NCBI RefSeq assembly: GCF_001634285.1
Contig: NZ_CP015438.1
Span: forward strand, 2,678,001-2,742,000
DNA from: Anoxybacillus amylolyticus
Lineage (GTDB): Bacteria; Bacillota; Bacilli; Bacillales; Anoxybacillaceae
Direction of reading: 5' to 3'
Length of the DNA: 64,000 bases
The notes beneath the pieces are model-generated. The model had not been told where the DNA came from. It ran no database searches and saw only the letters and a list, made by a program, of their open reading frames with translations. Shown piece by piece: positions 46,687-56,830 of this stretch (the first letter of the stretch is position 1; each line of letters opens with the position of its first letter). Both the position numbers and the translations under genes were made by a program.

Positions 46687-47199
46687 TCATTCTTCCCGCT
46701 CGCACATCTTTACTAACCGCTGTTTTAGCGGATACGAAAAAACAAGAAGAAAAAGGGCATTGACAAGCAATGTCGGCAACAGGCGATACGAATAAAATTG
46801 CTCGAACGACATCGTGGTTTTTCCGATTAGCAATTGAATTCCATATACATAACATTCAAGGACAGAAATGAACACCATACTAAGAAAACAAGTCACTGCT
46901 AAATGTGTGTGAAACCATTTCATCACCTTCGCTGCGATGTAAGCGATTAATGGAAAAGCAAACATATAAACGCCGAGAATCTCAGTATACACAACGTCGT
47001 ATAATAGACCGAAAATTACGCCGTATACCATCCCATGTGTTCGCGTCACATAAACGGTGACAAAAAGAAGAAAAATTAATAAAAAGCGCGGCACAAACAC
47101 GTACTGCTCATACCATAGATGTTTGGGCCATAACTCGACAAACAAGCTTTCACTAACAAAAAAAACAACTGAAAGAAAAGGAAGAAACAGCTTTCTCAC
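46687..47199 (-). CDS. mreD: Rod shape-determining membrane protein MreD
   Basis: 170 residues with five to six membrane helices (RKLFLPFLSVVFFVSESLFVEL at the start; GVIFGLLYDVVYTEILGVYMFAFPLIAYI in the middle). It belongs to the MreBCD elongasome. Its GTG start overlaps the mreC stop (GTGA). Confidence 0.93.
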   Translation of the reverse strand: MRKLFLPFLSVVFFVSESLFVELWPKHLWYEQYVFVPRFLLIFLLFVTVYVTRTHGMVYGVIFGLLYDVVYTEILGVYMFAFPLIAYIAAKVMKWFHTHLAVTCFLSMVFISVLECYVYGIQLLIGKTTMSFEQFYSYRLLPTLLVNALFLLVFSYPLKQRLVKMCEREE

Positions 47200-48059
47200 T
47201 TCGTTTCCCCCTCTTGCACGGCATCAATTTTCCGTTTGACGACAATCACTTCGTCGACATCGTAAAAGTTAGCCGCTGGTTTGACGTATGCCATTTTCGT
47301 CAATCCATACTCATCTGGCACAACCTCTTCCACTTCGCCAATCGGAAGCCCTTTCGGAAAAATGCCGCCAAGCCCAGACGTTAAGACGAGTTGATTTTTT
47401 TCGATGTTTGCATCAAATGGAATCTGTTTAAAAAGCAGTGCTTGCCGCTTATCATCATATCCCTCAATCAACCCAAACACGCTACCGTCTTTTCCTTGGA
47501 CGTAAGCAGAAATACGATTTTGCCTATCAATGGCGCTCAGTAGTTGCACCGTTGACGTAAACTGCGATGCATGCTGAATTTTTCCAATGAGTCCAGACGA
47601 TGTAATCACCGCCATATCTTTTTTAATCCCTTGCTGTTCTCCTTTATTAATAATGACCATTTCTTGCCAACGGTCTGGGTTTCTTCCAATAACGGTCGCT
47701 TCAATGGGGATAAAATCACGCAAACTTTCTTTTTTATCAAGCACTGCACGAAGTTCTTCGTTTTCTTTTTTGAGCGTCTGCACCTCTGCTTCTAACATCA
47801 CATACTCTTCTAACCGCGCTTTTAATAGCTTGTTTTCTTTATATGTATTTTTCATGTCTTGTACATTCTCAAAGAAGCCCGCAACGAGCTGTGCGGGCTG
47901 ATGAAACAAAAACTGGACAAAACCGGAAGTATCTTTTACAAACTGCTCCGACCACGTTAATTCTTTCCGGTCCTTCAAAGAAAAACCAATCAATGCCACG
48001 AGAAAAATAATACTGACGAGCAATAAAATCAGTCGTTTGTTTAAAAAGAATTGTGGCAT
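47196..48059 (-). CDS. mreC: Rod shape-determining protein MreC
   Basis: 287 residues. One N-terminal membrane helix (RLILLLVSIIFLVALIGFSL), a coiled coil (LKARLEEYVMLEAEVQTLKKENEELRAVL, near 78-108), then the extracytoplasmic MreC beta domain (VIGRNPDRWQEMVIINKGEQQGI, GLIGKI). It links MreB to the wall-synthesis enzymes. Sixteen bases after mreB. Confidence 0.95.
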   Translation of the reverse strand: MPQFFLNKRLILLLVSIIFLVALIGFSLKDRKELTWSEQFVKDTSGFVQFLFHQPAQLVAGFFENVQDMKNTYKENKLLKARLEEYVMLEAEVQTLKKENEELRAVLDKKESLRDFIPIEATVIGRNPDRWQEMVIINKGEQQGIKKDMAVITSSGLIGKIQHASQFTSTVQLLSAIDRQNRISAYVQGKDGSVFGLIEGYDDKRQALLFKQIPFDANIEKNQLVLTSGLGGIFPKGLPIGEVEEVVPDEYGLTKMAYVKPAANFYDVDEVIVVKRKIDAVQEGETK

Positions 48060-48075
48060 AGGTTACACCTTCTTA

Positions 48076-49155
<1,080 letters not shown>

Positions 49156-49206
49156 TTATTTTGTACAACACCGCCTGAAAACGGTGAAGAAAAACTCATA
49201 ACTGTT

Positions 49207-49235
49207 ATTATAGCGCATTCGTTAAAAAAAGAGAA
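49207..49235 (-). promoter_or_regulatory. Promoter of mreBCD-minCD
   Basis: Minus strand TATAAT (49207-49212), 17-base spacer, TTCTCT (49230-49235). The -10 is perfect, the -35 poor. A small CACCG/CGGTG hairpin lies in the roughly 100-base leader before mreB. Confidence 0.5.
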
Positions 49236-49238
49236 CTA

Positions 49239-49919
49239 TTACACATATCCTTTTTCTTTCAAGCTGATGAATTTTTGGTCGCCGATAATGAGATGATCTA
49301 ACAGCTCAATGCCGATAATGCGACCGCATTCGGCAAGTCTGCGTGTCACTTCGATGTCTTCACGGCTTGGGGTCGGATCCCCTGAAGGATGGTTATGGAC
49401 GCAAATAATAGAAGCGGCAGAGCGTTTAATGGCTTCTTTAAATACTTCGCGCGGGTGAACGATGGAGGCGTTTAAACTCCCGATGAAAACCGTTTTGCGG
49501 TGGATGACTTGATTTTTCGTATTTAAATAAATGGCAACAAAATGTTCTTGGGATAAAAAGCGCATATCGTCCATCACATATTTTGCCCCATCTTCCGGCG
49601 AACGAATTACGTATCGTTCGTCATAAGTGAGGCGGCCGATGCGCCGACCAAGTTCAATCGCGGCTAAAATTTGAATCGCCTTCGCTTCGCCAATCCCTTT
49701 AATGCTCGTCATTTCTTCGACGGTTGCGTCTTTTAATAAACGAAGCCCTTCAAAATGGTGGAGCAAGCGCTGGGCAAGTTGCAGCACCGACTCTTTTTTT
49801 GTGCCTGTGCGCAGTAAAAGCGCTAACAGTTCTTGATTCGATAAGCTCTCCGGTCCGTCCGAAAGAAGCCGTTCTCGCGGCCGCGCCTCTTTCGGAACGT
49901 CGCGAATCATTAACGTCAT
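49239..49919 (-). CDS. radC: RadC/YsxA JAB-domain protein
   Basis: 226 residues from the ATG at 49919, overlapping the maf stop (ATGA), with GGAGGGG upstream. An N-terminal helix-hairpin-helix ([24 protein letters not shown]) is followed by a JAB/MPN metalloprotease-like domain with the zinc motif [21 protein letters not shown] and an upstream Glu ([10 protein letters not shown]). Despite its name the biochemical role in DNA repair is unproven. Confidence 0.93.
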   Translation of the reverse strand: MTLMIRDVPKEARPRERLLSDGPESLSNQELLALLLRTGTKKESVLQLAQRLLHHFEGLRLLKDATVEEMTSIKGIGEAKAIQILAAIELGRRIGRLTYDERYVIRSPEDGAKYVMDDMRFLSQEHFVAIYLNTKNQVIHRKTVFIGSLNASIVHPREVFKEAIKRSAASIICVHNHPSGDPTPSREDIEVTRRLAECGRIIGIELLDHLIIGDQKFISLKEKGYV

Positions 49920-50494
49920 GTATTCCCCTCCTTTTTCCAACCGAGTTTCGCTAATTCCCGTACTGTTTTGGCAAGAGGTAAGCCCATTACGGCATAATAA
50001 TCACCGACAATGCGCTTGACAAACAATGCTCCTCTCCCTTGAATGCCGTATGCCCCTGCTTTATCCATCGGCTCGCCTGTTTCGATGTAAGCAGCAATTT
50101 CTTCTTCCGTTAATTCCCAAAATGTTACTTCCGTCCACTCGACAAACGTCGTTTCTTCGTGTGGAGAGATAATAGCGACGCCGGTAAATACGTCGTGCGT
50201 TTTCCCAGATAATGCGCGCAACATTTCGTGCGCTTCCTCCGTCGTCTTTGGCTTCCCGAGAATCTGTCCGTTATAGACGACGATGGTGTCCGCACCGATA
50301 ATATACGCATTGGGATTCGTTGGTTGTACCGCTTTTGCTTTTTGAACAGCAAGCGTCTGAACGATTTGCTCTGGAGATTCGTTTGATTGGATTTGTTCGT
50401 CGATTTCACTAACGAGGACGTCAAAACGGAGACCAGCCATTTCGAGTAGCTGCCGGCGGCGAGGAGAACTAGAGGCCAAAATAAGCTGTGTCAT
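49916..50494 (-). CDS. maf: Maf-type nucleotide pyrophosphatase
   Basis: 192 residues from the ATG at 50494 (AAGGTGATC upstream), giving [21 protein letters not shown], the Maf signature. [18 protein letters not shown] and [12 protein letters not shown] follow. It hydrolyses non-canonical or modified nucleoside triphosphates such as dTTP/UTP analogues and delays septation when overproduced. It is translationally coupled to radC. Confidence 0.95.
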   Translation of the reverse strand: MTQLILASSSPRRRQLLEMAGLRFDVLVSEIDEQIQSNESPEQIVQTLAVQKAKAVQPTNPNAYIIGADTIVVYNGQILGKPKTTEEAHEMLRALSGKTHDVFTGVAIISPHEETTFVEWTEVTFWELTEEEIAAYIETGEPMDKAGAYGIQGRGALFVKRIVGDYYAVMGLPLAKTVRELAKLGWKKEGNT

Positions 50495-50533
50495 ATCGAT
50501 CACCTTTCGTTTCAAATTGGAAGATACACTTGT

Positions 50534-50562
50534 ATCGTAGCAAATTTCGTCATTTGATACAA
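50534..50562 (-). promoter_or_regulatory. Promoter of maf-radC
   Basis: Minus strand TTGTAT (50557-50562), 17-base spacer, TACGAT (50534-50539), 40 bases before maf and after the spoIIB terminator. Confidence 0.55.
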
Positions 50563-50577
50563 TTTTTTTGACAAAAA

Positions 50578-50596
50578 AAGAAGCATTTCGCTTCTT
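50578..50596 (-). terminator. Terminator of spoIIB
   Basis: Minus strand AAGAAGCG pairs with TGCTTCTT (one G-U), triloop, followed by TTTTTGTC. Confidence 0.82.
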
Positions 50597-50602
50597 TCGA
50601 CT

Positions 50603-51424
50603 TCATTTGACTTCTTTTTGCAACATGGCAAGCAAGTTTTGCTGCGCGTTCCAAAGAAGGAAAGTTTCTTTTTGTTTTCGATAAGCGATTAACGAAACAT
50701 ACGCTTTCTCGAGCTGCTCGCTTTTTTGCTTTGTTTCTTTATATTGCGTTTCTAGGCTTGTCCACGCTGTTTCTGAAACGTCGGAATTCGTGAGCAACTT
50801 GGTAGACAAATCCGCCATTGATGAATATAACGTTTGGCTAGTTTTGTCTTTGAGAGAAGAAACAACAATCGGTTTTACATATGTCGTCAATCCTCTTTGC
50901 TTAAAGTGTTCGACAAGCGGCGCAAGCGATGGTTTGTCCGCACCGACACCAATCCATATGGCGATCGGTTGTGTCCCGACGAGCACCGCCGGAATTTGCG
51001 AGGCTTGCAGCTGCTTAGCGTACGTTTTTGCTGCTTTTTCCTCACTGAATACCCCAGCTTGGATAACAGCAACGGTCAATGGCTCGGCCACTTCTTTGTT
51101 CGCTGGCGTTTCTTTCGCCAAAGAAACTGGTGAAAGTGGCAAAGAAGCCGTTTCTTTTTGTTTTGGCACGATGTGAAGGACAATAAATCCAAAGCTTGTC
51201 CCGATGATGACCGCTAACAAAATCGAAAAAAGCGCTGTTTTTACGCGAGTGTGAAGCATTCGTTTCATCGGTTTTGCGGGTGTTTTTTCAAAAGGAGCTA
51301 ATACCGTAGATACCGCTTCCTCTTCGACAGTAGCGCTTATTTCGTTTTCTACGGCTAGCTTCTCCATCATAAAAGGGCGCTCTTCTCCGTTAATTTTCAC
51401 CGTAATTTTCGTTTGCTCGTCCAT
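50603..51424 (-). CDS. spoIIB: Stage II sporulation protein SpoIIB (SPOR domain)
   Basis: 273 residues from the ATG at 51424 (GGTGACAAA upstream); a longer frame to 51547 overlaps the terminator and is rejected. A cytoplasmic part of about 60 residues is followed by one membrane helix (ALFSILLAVIIGTSFGFIVLHIV) and a SPOR domain (TVAVIQAGVFSEEKAAKTYA, near 118-137). SpoIIB reaches the sporulation septum and helps septal wall thinning and engulfment. A TTGTTC-17-GATAAG promoter-like pair lies in the 110-base gap upstream, so it need not be read with the pilus genes. Confidence 0.9.
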   Translation of the reverse strand: MDEQTKITVKINGEERPFMMEKLAVENEISATVEEEAVSTVLAPFEKTPAKPMKRMLHTRVKTALFSILLAVIIGTSFGFIVLHIVPKQKETASLPLSPVSLAKETPANKEVAEPLTVAVIQAGVFSEEKAAKTYAKQLQASQIPAVLVGTQPIAIWIGVGADKPSLAPLVEHFKQRGLTTYVKPIVVSSLKDKTSQTLYSSMADLSTKLLTNSDVSETAWTSLETQYKETKQKSEQLEKAYVSLIAYRKQKETFLLWNAQQNLLAMLQKEVK

Positions 51425-51482
51425 TTTGTCACCATCCCATTTCGTCGATTCTTTGCTCATCTTATCATATTTGCGAAAAAAA

Positions 51483-51509
51483 AGAACAAGACATTTGTCG
51501 TCTCGTTCT
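51483..51509 (-). terminator. Terminator at the end of the pilus operon
   Basis: Minus strand AGAACGAGAC pairs with GTCTTGTTCT (one G-U) around a seven-base loop, followed by TTTTTTTCGC. It separates the pilus operon from spoIIB. Confidence 0.82.
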
Positions 51510-51533
51510 CGAAGGTTTTCGTCAAATTTCGCA

Positions 51534-51995
51534 TTAATTATCTTCAATAAGGGAGGTGGACAGTTCGTCTACTGGGATTTCCGCTTGCGTATCGCTATAT
51601 GAACAAAGTTGTTTCGTTTCCCCTTTTAGACAAATAAAATAATTGAGCCGACCGTTTTCGTCTTTTTTAATCAACACGTACGATCGGTTTGTTTCGGTCG
51701 ATAAAACGTTTCCGGTAAACGGGTCTTTGATTGGTTCAAGCACCCCATCTTCGACAAGCTGTTTGTACGTTAATGTTTCCGACGACCTCGGCTCCAAAAA
51801 TTCAACTTTTTCCGCTCCAACATGAAGCCTCGCCGCTTCGTACATCGCATACGCATCGGAAACGAACGCGTGCAGGCGCATTTTTTCAATAACGTTCGTG
51901 ACAATAATGACAGCAATCGATGCGACAATTCCTAAAATAACGATAACCGCAAGCAGCTCAAACAGAGTCATCCCTCGGTTCATCCGTGGCAGCAT
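51534..51995 (-). CDS. Type IV prepilin-like protein (minor pseudopilin)
   Basis: 153 residues. Short basic leader MLPRMNRG, cut before MTLFELLAVIVILGIVASIAVI; the +5 glutamate is kept and the hydrophobic N-helix is clear. The +1 residue is Met, not the usual Phe. Two cysteines near the C-terminus (YFICLKGETKQLCS) could form a disulfide loop. Last gene of the pilus operon, 14 bases after the pilO-like gene. Confidence 0.82.
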   Translation of the reverse strand: MLPRMNRGMTLFELLAVIVILGIVASIAVIIVTNVIEKMRLHAFVSDAYAMYEAARLHVGAEKVEFLEPRSSETLTYKQLVEDGVLEPIKDPFTGNVLSTETNRSYVLIKKDENGRLNYFICLKGETKQLCSYSDTQAEIPVDELSTSLIEDN

Positions 51996-52009
51996 CGTAT
52001 CCGCCCCCT

Positions 52010-52765
52010 CTACCGTTGCGTTGACGATTCATCGTCCGAAGACGGCGGAATTAACTCGGTTAATGGGTTTTGCTTGTCGCTTGAAGGCGGAACGTCAAAC
52101 GGCGGTACTTGATTTTGCAAGCTTGCTAAGCCTGGATGGTAAAACGCGCTAACTGTTAACGAGTACGTTAACGGATGGACGGTCGATTCGACCGACGTCA
52201 GCTCCGGATTTCCTGTAAACGATAGCGATTCCACCGAAACGATGCGCGGCAATTGTTCTAACGTTTGTAAAAAGCGCTCGAGTTGATAATACGATGGCGA
52301 TTGCACCGTCAACTGAACCGTTACCTTTTTTAAGCCAGCAGGAAGCGTAATGGAAGCTTTATTTTGTTGCGTAGTAGACGGTTGTTGGGTGGCGGAAGAA
52401 GCAGCAGCGCTTTGTTGTGATGCGCCTATCCCAGCATCTTCATTAAATGACATGTTCGGAATAAAGCTATCCGAAACGACTTCCGCTTTTTCTAAATCAA
52501 GCAAAAGTTGCTCTACAAGCGGTTTGACCGGCACTCGTTTTTGTAGTTCGACAGCGCTATCGATCATGTCTGTTTGCTGCTTTGCTGTTTGTGATTGCAG
52601 TGTAGTGACCAACTTTTGTTCATTTGCCACCGTTGTTTTTAATTCCGCCACACGGAGGTGAAGCGGTTTTAACGTATAGAAATAAAGAAAAGTAAACACG
52701 GCGCTGGCGACAACTAGCATCAATAACAATAACATCGCTTCGCGTTTTCCAATTCGAACAGTCAT
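52010..52765 (-). CDS. PilO-like pilus assembly protein
   Basis: 251 residues. One N-terminal membrane helix (AMLLLLMLVVASAVFTFLYFYTL), a coiled coil (HLRVAELKTTVANEQKLVTTLQSQ), a Ser/Gln/Thr-rich linker (about 117-137) and a ferredoxin-like domain (VTVQLTVQSPSYYQLERFLQTLEQLPRIVSVESLSFTG). This matches PilO of type IV pilus alignment complexes (PilMNOP). The proline/serine-rich tail is extra. It follows pilN by two bases. Confidence 0.8.
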   Translation of the reverse strand: MTVRIGKREAMLLLLMLVVASAVFTFLYFYTLKPLHLRVAELKTTVANEQKLVTTLQSQTAKQQTDMIDSAVELQKRVPVKPLVEQLLLDLEKAEVVSDSFIPNMSFNEDAGIGASQQSAAASSATQQPSTTQQNKASITLPAGLKKVTVQLTVQSPSYYQLERFLQTLEQLPRIVSVESLSFTGNPELTSVESTVHPLTYSLTVSAFYHPGLASLQNQVPPFDVPPSSDKQNPLTELIPPSSDDESSTQR

Positions 52766-52767
52766 CG

Positions 52768-53352
52768 TTACTGCTCCTTTTTCTCGTTTAACGCATTTTT
52801 ATTGACATGCAGCTCATATTGCGCTAAATAGCGCGGCAACACGTCGCGTTCTTCCGTTTTATTTTCATTTTGTTCGCCCGTCGTTGTAACGCTTTTAAGT
52901 TGCACGTCGGCAATAAACGGCGATTCTTCCAATCGCTTCAAATAATAAGCAGCATCTTCACTCGTATCAAACTGCACCGTGATTTTCACTGTTCCATCTT
53001 CTGTATAGGAAAAATTCATAAAAAAACCGCGCTCCGGCAGCTGTTTTGTTAATTCGCGCAACAAACGTACTGTTTTTAAAGGATATTGCTGCGCCCATTC
53101 GACCGTCTTTTTTAGTTCTTGCACTTCGTTTTGCGACTGTACACTTTGTTGTTTTTGCTGTTCTGCAGCCTCAAGCGCACGCAACTGTTTTAATTGTTCG
53201 GTGAGCGACTCCACTTGCTCGTTTGCTTGCTGGACAGAAAAATAAAAGAACACCCCACCAGCAAGCACCATCACAAACAATAGAAGAACACTAACGAGCA
53301 GCACGATATTTTTCGGTTCTTTTTTTGGCAGTAAGTTAACGTCGATGAGCAT
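52768..53352 (-). CDS. PilN-like pilus assembly protein
   Basis: 194 residues. It begins MLIDVNLLPKK, the conserved PilN N-terminus that binds PilM, then one membrane helix, a coiled coil (ANEQVESLTEQLKQLRALEAAEQQKQQ) and a small periplasmic-type domain. It overlaps pilM by 17 bases. Confidence 0.85.
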   Translation of the reverse strand: MLIDVNLLPKKEPKNIVLLVSVLLLFVMVLAGGVFFYFSVQQANEQVESLTEQLKQLRALEAAEQQKQQSVQSQNEVQELKKTVEWAQQYPLKTVRLLRELTKQLPERGFFMNFSYTEDGTVKITVQFDTSEDAAYYLKRLEESPFIADVQLKSVTTTGEQNENKTEERDVLPRYLAQYELHVNKNALNEKKEQ

Positions 53353-54289
53353 ACGCTGTTCCCTCTTTTAGTCCAAGTCCCCAAGCTAAATGGTAGCGCG
53401 GTTCAATAGCTGATGCAAACGGCTCGGTTAGCCGTTCGACTGGAACGTCGAACCGCTCTTGCATCGCTTCATGAAGATGTGGCAATTTTGGATGGTCGCC
53501 CGTTAAAAAAATTTTTGTAATTTGAGCGTTCCCTTGTTGCAGTGAAAAACGATAAAAGTTCATGACTCGTTCGATTTCTTTATATACGTCTTCGAACGGA
53601 CGAAACCATTCGTCTTGGCGAATAGTTTCATTGGGCACTTCAAACAACAATTGCCGCATAAAAATCGGCGCGTCGTTAAAAAAGGCGCTGACGTTGACAG
53701 AAGATTCATCGATTTGTACGATGAGCAAATGGTCGTCGCGCCGCACTTGGTCAGCGGCGTGAAAGAGCCGATAGACGCATAGCGGCGAAACGTCGGCTAC
53801 GATCGGTCGAACGTTTACTTCTTCTAACAGTTCCGCGTAATCTCGAACAATTGGTTCTGGAGCAGCAAACAATAAGATCGTAAGTTTTTCGCTCGTTTTC
53901 TCTAGTAGCGCGTAATCAAATACCGGATGTTCAAACGGTAAATGAATCGTCGTTCCAAGCTCCATAAATAAATAGCCGCGAATTTCATCTTCTTGTAAAT
54001 CAGCTGGCAATGAAAGCCGGCGAATGACGACGACCGGGTCGGGAACGAGAAAACGGACGCGTCTATTTTTTAACTTCCATTCGTCCACACATTCTTCTAA
54101 AATCATCGTAACCGTTTCGCGATCCATTATTTTCCCATCATGAATGAGCCCTTTTGGCAAGTCGCGCTCCCCATGTTTTTGAATCGTAAACGGATCGGTC
54201 GGTTTTAGTTCTACATAGCGAATGACATGGTCTTTGATGACAAGGTTAGCTACTTTGTGCCGCGGTTTGAATAAATTCATCCTATTCAT
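53336..54289 (-). CDS. PilM-like actin-fold pilus assembly protein
   Basis: 317 residues. Cytoplasmic protein of the PilM/FtsA-like actin family: VANLVIKDHVIRYVEL at the N-terminus, LLIVQIDESSVNVSAFFND in the middle and ITKIFLTGDHPKLPHLHEAM near the end. It would bind the N-terminal peptide of PilN and link the inner-membrane complex to the motors. GAGGG lies seven bases before the ATG at 54289. Confidence 0.85.
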   Translation of the reverse strand: MNRMNLFKPRHKVANLVIKDHVIRYVELKPTDPFTIQKHGERDLPKGLIHDGKIMDRETVTMILEECVDEWKLKNRRVRFLVPDPVVVIRRLSLPADLQEDEIRGYLFMELGTTIHLPFEHPVFDYALLEKTSEKLTILLFAAPEPIVRDYAELLEEVNVRPIVADVSPLCVYRLFHAADQVRRDDHLLIVQIDESSVNVSAFFNDAPIFMRQLLFEVPNETIRQDEWFRPFEDVYKEIERVMNFYRFSLQQGNAQITKIFLTGDHPKLPHLHEAMQERFDVPVERLTEPFASAIEPRYHLAWGLGLKEGTAYAHRR

Positions 54290-54304
54290 ATTGTTTCCCT
54301 CGTA

Positions 54305-55072
54305 TTAAAAGAAAATCCATTGCTTATACCATTCGATAATCGCTTGTCCAAAAAAATAGGCGGTGAATGTCCCAAACACAATGTAAGGTCCAAATGGCAT
54401 TGGCTCTTTGCGGCGTACTTTGCCGAGCGCTATCCCAATCAGACCAAACACCGTCCCGTAAACGGTCGAAAAAAAGAACGCTAATAACACCATTTTCCAG
54501 CCGAGGACAAAGCCGAGGAGGGCGAATAGTTTAATGTCACCCCCACCCATGCCGCCTTTGCTTGCGACAGCGATACCATACAATAGGAAAAAGCCAACGA
54601 AAGCGCCAATAAGTGAATCACTCCATGGAGAAAACGGAATAAAAATACGTTCGATGATAAAAAAAGCTGCAAACAAAAGCAGCACTCGGTCAGGAATAAT
54701 CATATAGCGAATATCAGAAACAAAAATAATCATTAATAATGACACGAGCGTCCATGTCACGATCAATTCTTTTGACCATCCCACCAAAAAAGGCGACATC
54801 GTAAAAAGAATCGCCGTCATGAGCTCAACCGCTGGATAAAGCGGCGAAATGCCAACCCCACATCCTTTACACTTCCCACGTTGCACCACATACGAAACGA
54901 CAGGAATAAGCTCCCACGCCGTCAGCGTGCGCTGACAACGTGGGCAATGCGAACGAGGTTTAACAATCGACTCCCCCACCGGCACCCGTAGCCCGACGAC
55001 GTTGAAAAAAGAGCCGAGAAGGAGGCCGAGAAAAAAAACATAAAGATGGTCAAGTAAAATGGCAATAAACAT
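54305..55072 (-). CDS. Prepilin leader peptidase/N-methyltransferase (PilD/ComC type)
   Basis: 255 residues with about seven membrane helices. The N-terminal methylase domain has the four-cysteine zinc motif (HCPRCQRTLT... GKCKGCGVGIS). The GxGD aspartate protease site is present as GMGGGDIKLFALLG, together with SDIRYMIIPDR. It cleaves and methylates prepilins. In B. subtilis the orthologous comC is the only pilus-type gene left at this site beside spoIIB. It may process both the pilus and competence pseudopilins. Confidence 0.93.
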   Translation of the reverse strand: MFIAILLDHLYVFFLGLLLGSFFNVVGLRVPVGESIVKPRSHCPRCQRTLTAWELIPVVSYVVQRGKCKGCGVGISPLYPAVELMTAILFTMSPFLVGWSKELIVTWTLVSLLMIIFVSDIRYMIIPDRVLLLFAAFFIIERIFIPFSPWSDSLIGAFVGFFLLYGIAVASKGGMGGGDIKLFALLGFVLGWKMVLLAFFFSTVYGTVFGLIGIALGKVRRKEPMPFGPYIVFGTFTAYFFGQAIIEWYKQWIFF

Positions 55073-55100
55073 ATTTATCGACTAGCCCTTATTTTTTATT

Positions 55101-55550
55101 TTACTTCAACGATACATCACTTCGTTTTAAAGTTTCCGGATCTTTGTTATCTATATACTTAAATGAGTTAGCTCCTCCTGTAGCAAGAGTGACTGTATAG
55201 CTTAAATTTCCTGTAGTTGCGTCTTTTGTTACAGTTACAAAACTATTTGTGGAGTCATAATCCCCACTATCTCCAGGAGATTTCGGCACCTTCTCTAAAT
55301 ATCCTCCATCAACCAACTCTTTCATAGTAAACTTAGCTTTGGTAGTGTTTGATGAATCAGCCGTTATTGCTAGTCTCGCTGCATTTACTAGCTGTTTTGC
55401 ATTAGCAATATGCGCATCTTTCTTAGAATTGTCAATAATTGCTCCAATACTCGGAATCGCAATCGCCGCGATAATTCCTAAAATGACAATGACGGCGAGC
55501 AATTCGATTAATGTTAAGCCTCGCTCATTTTTCAAAAAGCGTTTGAACAT
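55101..55550 (-). CDS. Probable major type IV pilin
   Basis: 149 residues. Leader MFKRFLKNERG, then LTLIELLAVIVILGIIAAIAIPSIGAII, the canonical class III signal with +5 Glu and Pro near +22. The rest is a Thr/Ser/Asp-rich globular domain. Its DNA is visibly richer in A+T than the neighbours. It has its own possible promoter with a 14-base direct repeat just upstream. Its position between pilC and pilD and its size suggest the main structural subunit. Confidence 0.88.
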   Translation of the reverse strand: MFKRFLKNERGLTLIELLAVIVILGIIAAIAIPSIGAIIDNSKKDAHIANAKQLVNAARLAITADSSNTTKAKFTMKELVDGGYLEKVPKSPGDSGDYDSTNSFVTVTKDATTGNLSYTVTLATGGANSFKYIDNKDPETLKRSDVSLK

Positions 55551-55577
55551 ATTTTCCTCTCCTTTTTATAAGTCTTT

Positions 55578-55608
55578 TTATCTATCATTTTACATTATCT
55601 ATCATTTT
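55578..55608. repeat. Two 14-base direct repeats upstream of the pilin gene
   Basis: TTATCTATCATTTT occurs at 55578-55591 and again at 55595-55608, a 17-base period, 28 bases upstream of the pilin start. On the minus strand TTGCAA and TAAAAT with a 16-base spacer overlap the repeats. These may be regulator sites or a pilin promoter. Confidence 0.7.
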
Positions 55609-55618
55609 TTGCAAACGC

Positions 55619-56830
55619 TTATTGCTGGATATGGTTAAAAATATCGTACATTGGAACGATAATCGACGTAACGATTGTACCGACGATGCCGGACAAAAGG
55701 ACGATCATGAGCGGTTCAATGAGCGATTTTAACCGGTCGGTACCCGCTTCGACTTCCGCTTCATAAAAGTCAGCGACTTTGGCAAGCATCGCATCAAGCG
55801 AGCCTGTCTGTTCGCCAATCGCAATCATTTGCGTCACAAGCGGCGGAAACACCCAATGTTTTTTCATCGGTTCTGTCAATGACTGTCCGCGCTCAAGCGC
55901 ATCGCGCGCTTGTTTCATTACACTCGCAATCACTTCGTTTTCAATGACCGCTTCTACAATGGAAAGCGCCTGTAAAATCGGCACCGAACTGGAAAATAGC
56001 GAGCTTAACGTCCTCGTCATGCGGGCAAGCGCCGCTTTTTGCATTAGTTTGCCGAAAATCGGCAAGCGCAATAGCACGTAATCGAGGTAATATTTCGTCT
56101 GTTTTTGTTTTCGTAACATCGTAAAAAGCACATACATGCCAACAAGCGCGATGACAACTAACCACCAGTATGTCTGCATCCATTTGCTCGCCGATAGTAC
56201 AAATTTTGTAATCGCCGGAAGTTCGGCGTGAAAATCAGCAAACATCGCGACAAACGTTGGAACGACTTTCACTAACAAAAAGATGACGACCGCAATCGCG
56301 ATAATGCCAACGGCAATCGGATACGCGAGCGCAGACACAATTTTTTGCCTTGTGCGATGAATTTTTTCAAAATGCTCCGCAAGCCGCTCGAGCGTTTCAT
56401 CCATGTTTCCGCCCGCTTCTCCCGCCTTCATCATGTTCACAAACATCGGCGGGAAAATGCGCGGATGTTTTGCCGCTGCACTTGACAATGGATTTCCCGC
56501 GCGCAATTCTTCTTCCACATCGGCAAGCGCCTTTTGCAGCGCTTTGCTGTCGGTTTGGCTCGCTAAAATGCGCGTCGAATCAACAACAGAGACACCTGCT
56601 TTCAATAGCGTCGAAAACTGGCGCAAATAAATGACGAAATCTTGCAGCTTCACAGCGTTGCCAAATGTAATTTCTTTCGTTAATAACGTTTGCGGCACTT
56701 CTTGCAAATCGACGACTTTAATTCCTTTTTGCCGCAGCTTGACGATTGCCTCCCGCTTTGAAGCGCTTGTAATCGTTCCCGTTTGCCGCTGTCCTTTCAT
56801 ATTTCGTCCTTCGTATTTAAATTGCGGCAT
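55619..56830 (-). CDS. PilC/GspF-family platform protein
   Basis: 403 residues. Two tandem T2SSF domains (about 68-190 and 270-393; LRQFSTLLKAGVSVVDST and LSSLFSSSVPILQALSIV) each with membrane helices, including AYPIAVGIIAIAVVIFLLVKVVPTF. It is the inner-membrane platform on which the ATPases turn to add or remove pilins. The ATG starts right after the pilT stop codon. Confidence 0.95.
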   Translation of the reverse strand: MPQFKYEGRNMKGQRQTGTITSASKREAIVKLRQKGIKVVDLQEVPQTLLTKEITFGNAVKLQDFVIYLRQFSTLLKAGVSVVDSTRILASQTDSKALQKALADVEEELRAGNPLSSAAAKHPRIFPPMFVNMMKAGEAGGNMDETLERLAEHFEKIHRTRQKIVSALAYPIAVGIIAIAVVIFLLVKVVPTFVAMFADFHAELPAITKFVLSASKWMQTYWWLVVIALVGMYVLFTMLRKQKQTKYYLDYVLLRLPIFGKLMQKAALARMTRTLSSLFSSSVPILQALSIVEAVIENEVIASVMKQARDALERGQSLTEPMKKHWVFPPLVTQMIAIGEQTGSLDAMLAKVADFYEAEVEAGTDRLKSLIEPLMIVLLSGIVGTIVTSIIVPMYDIFNHIQQ

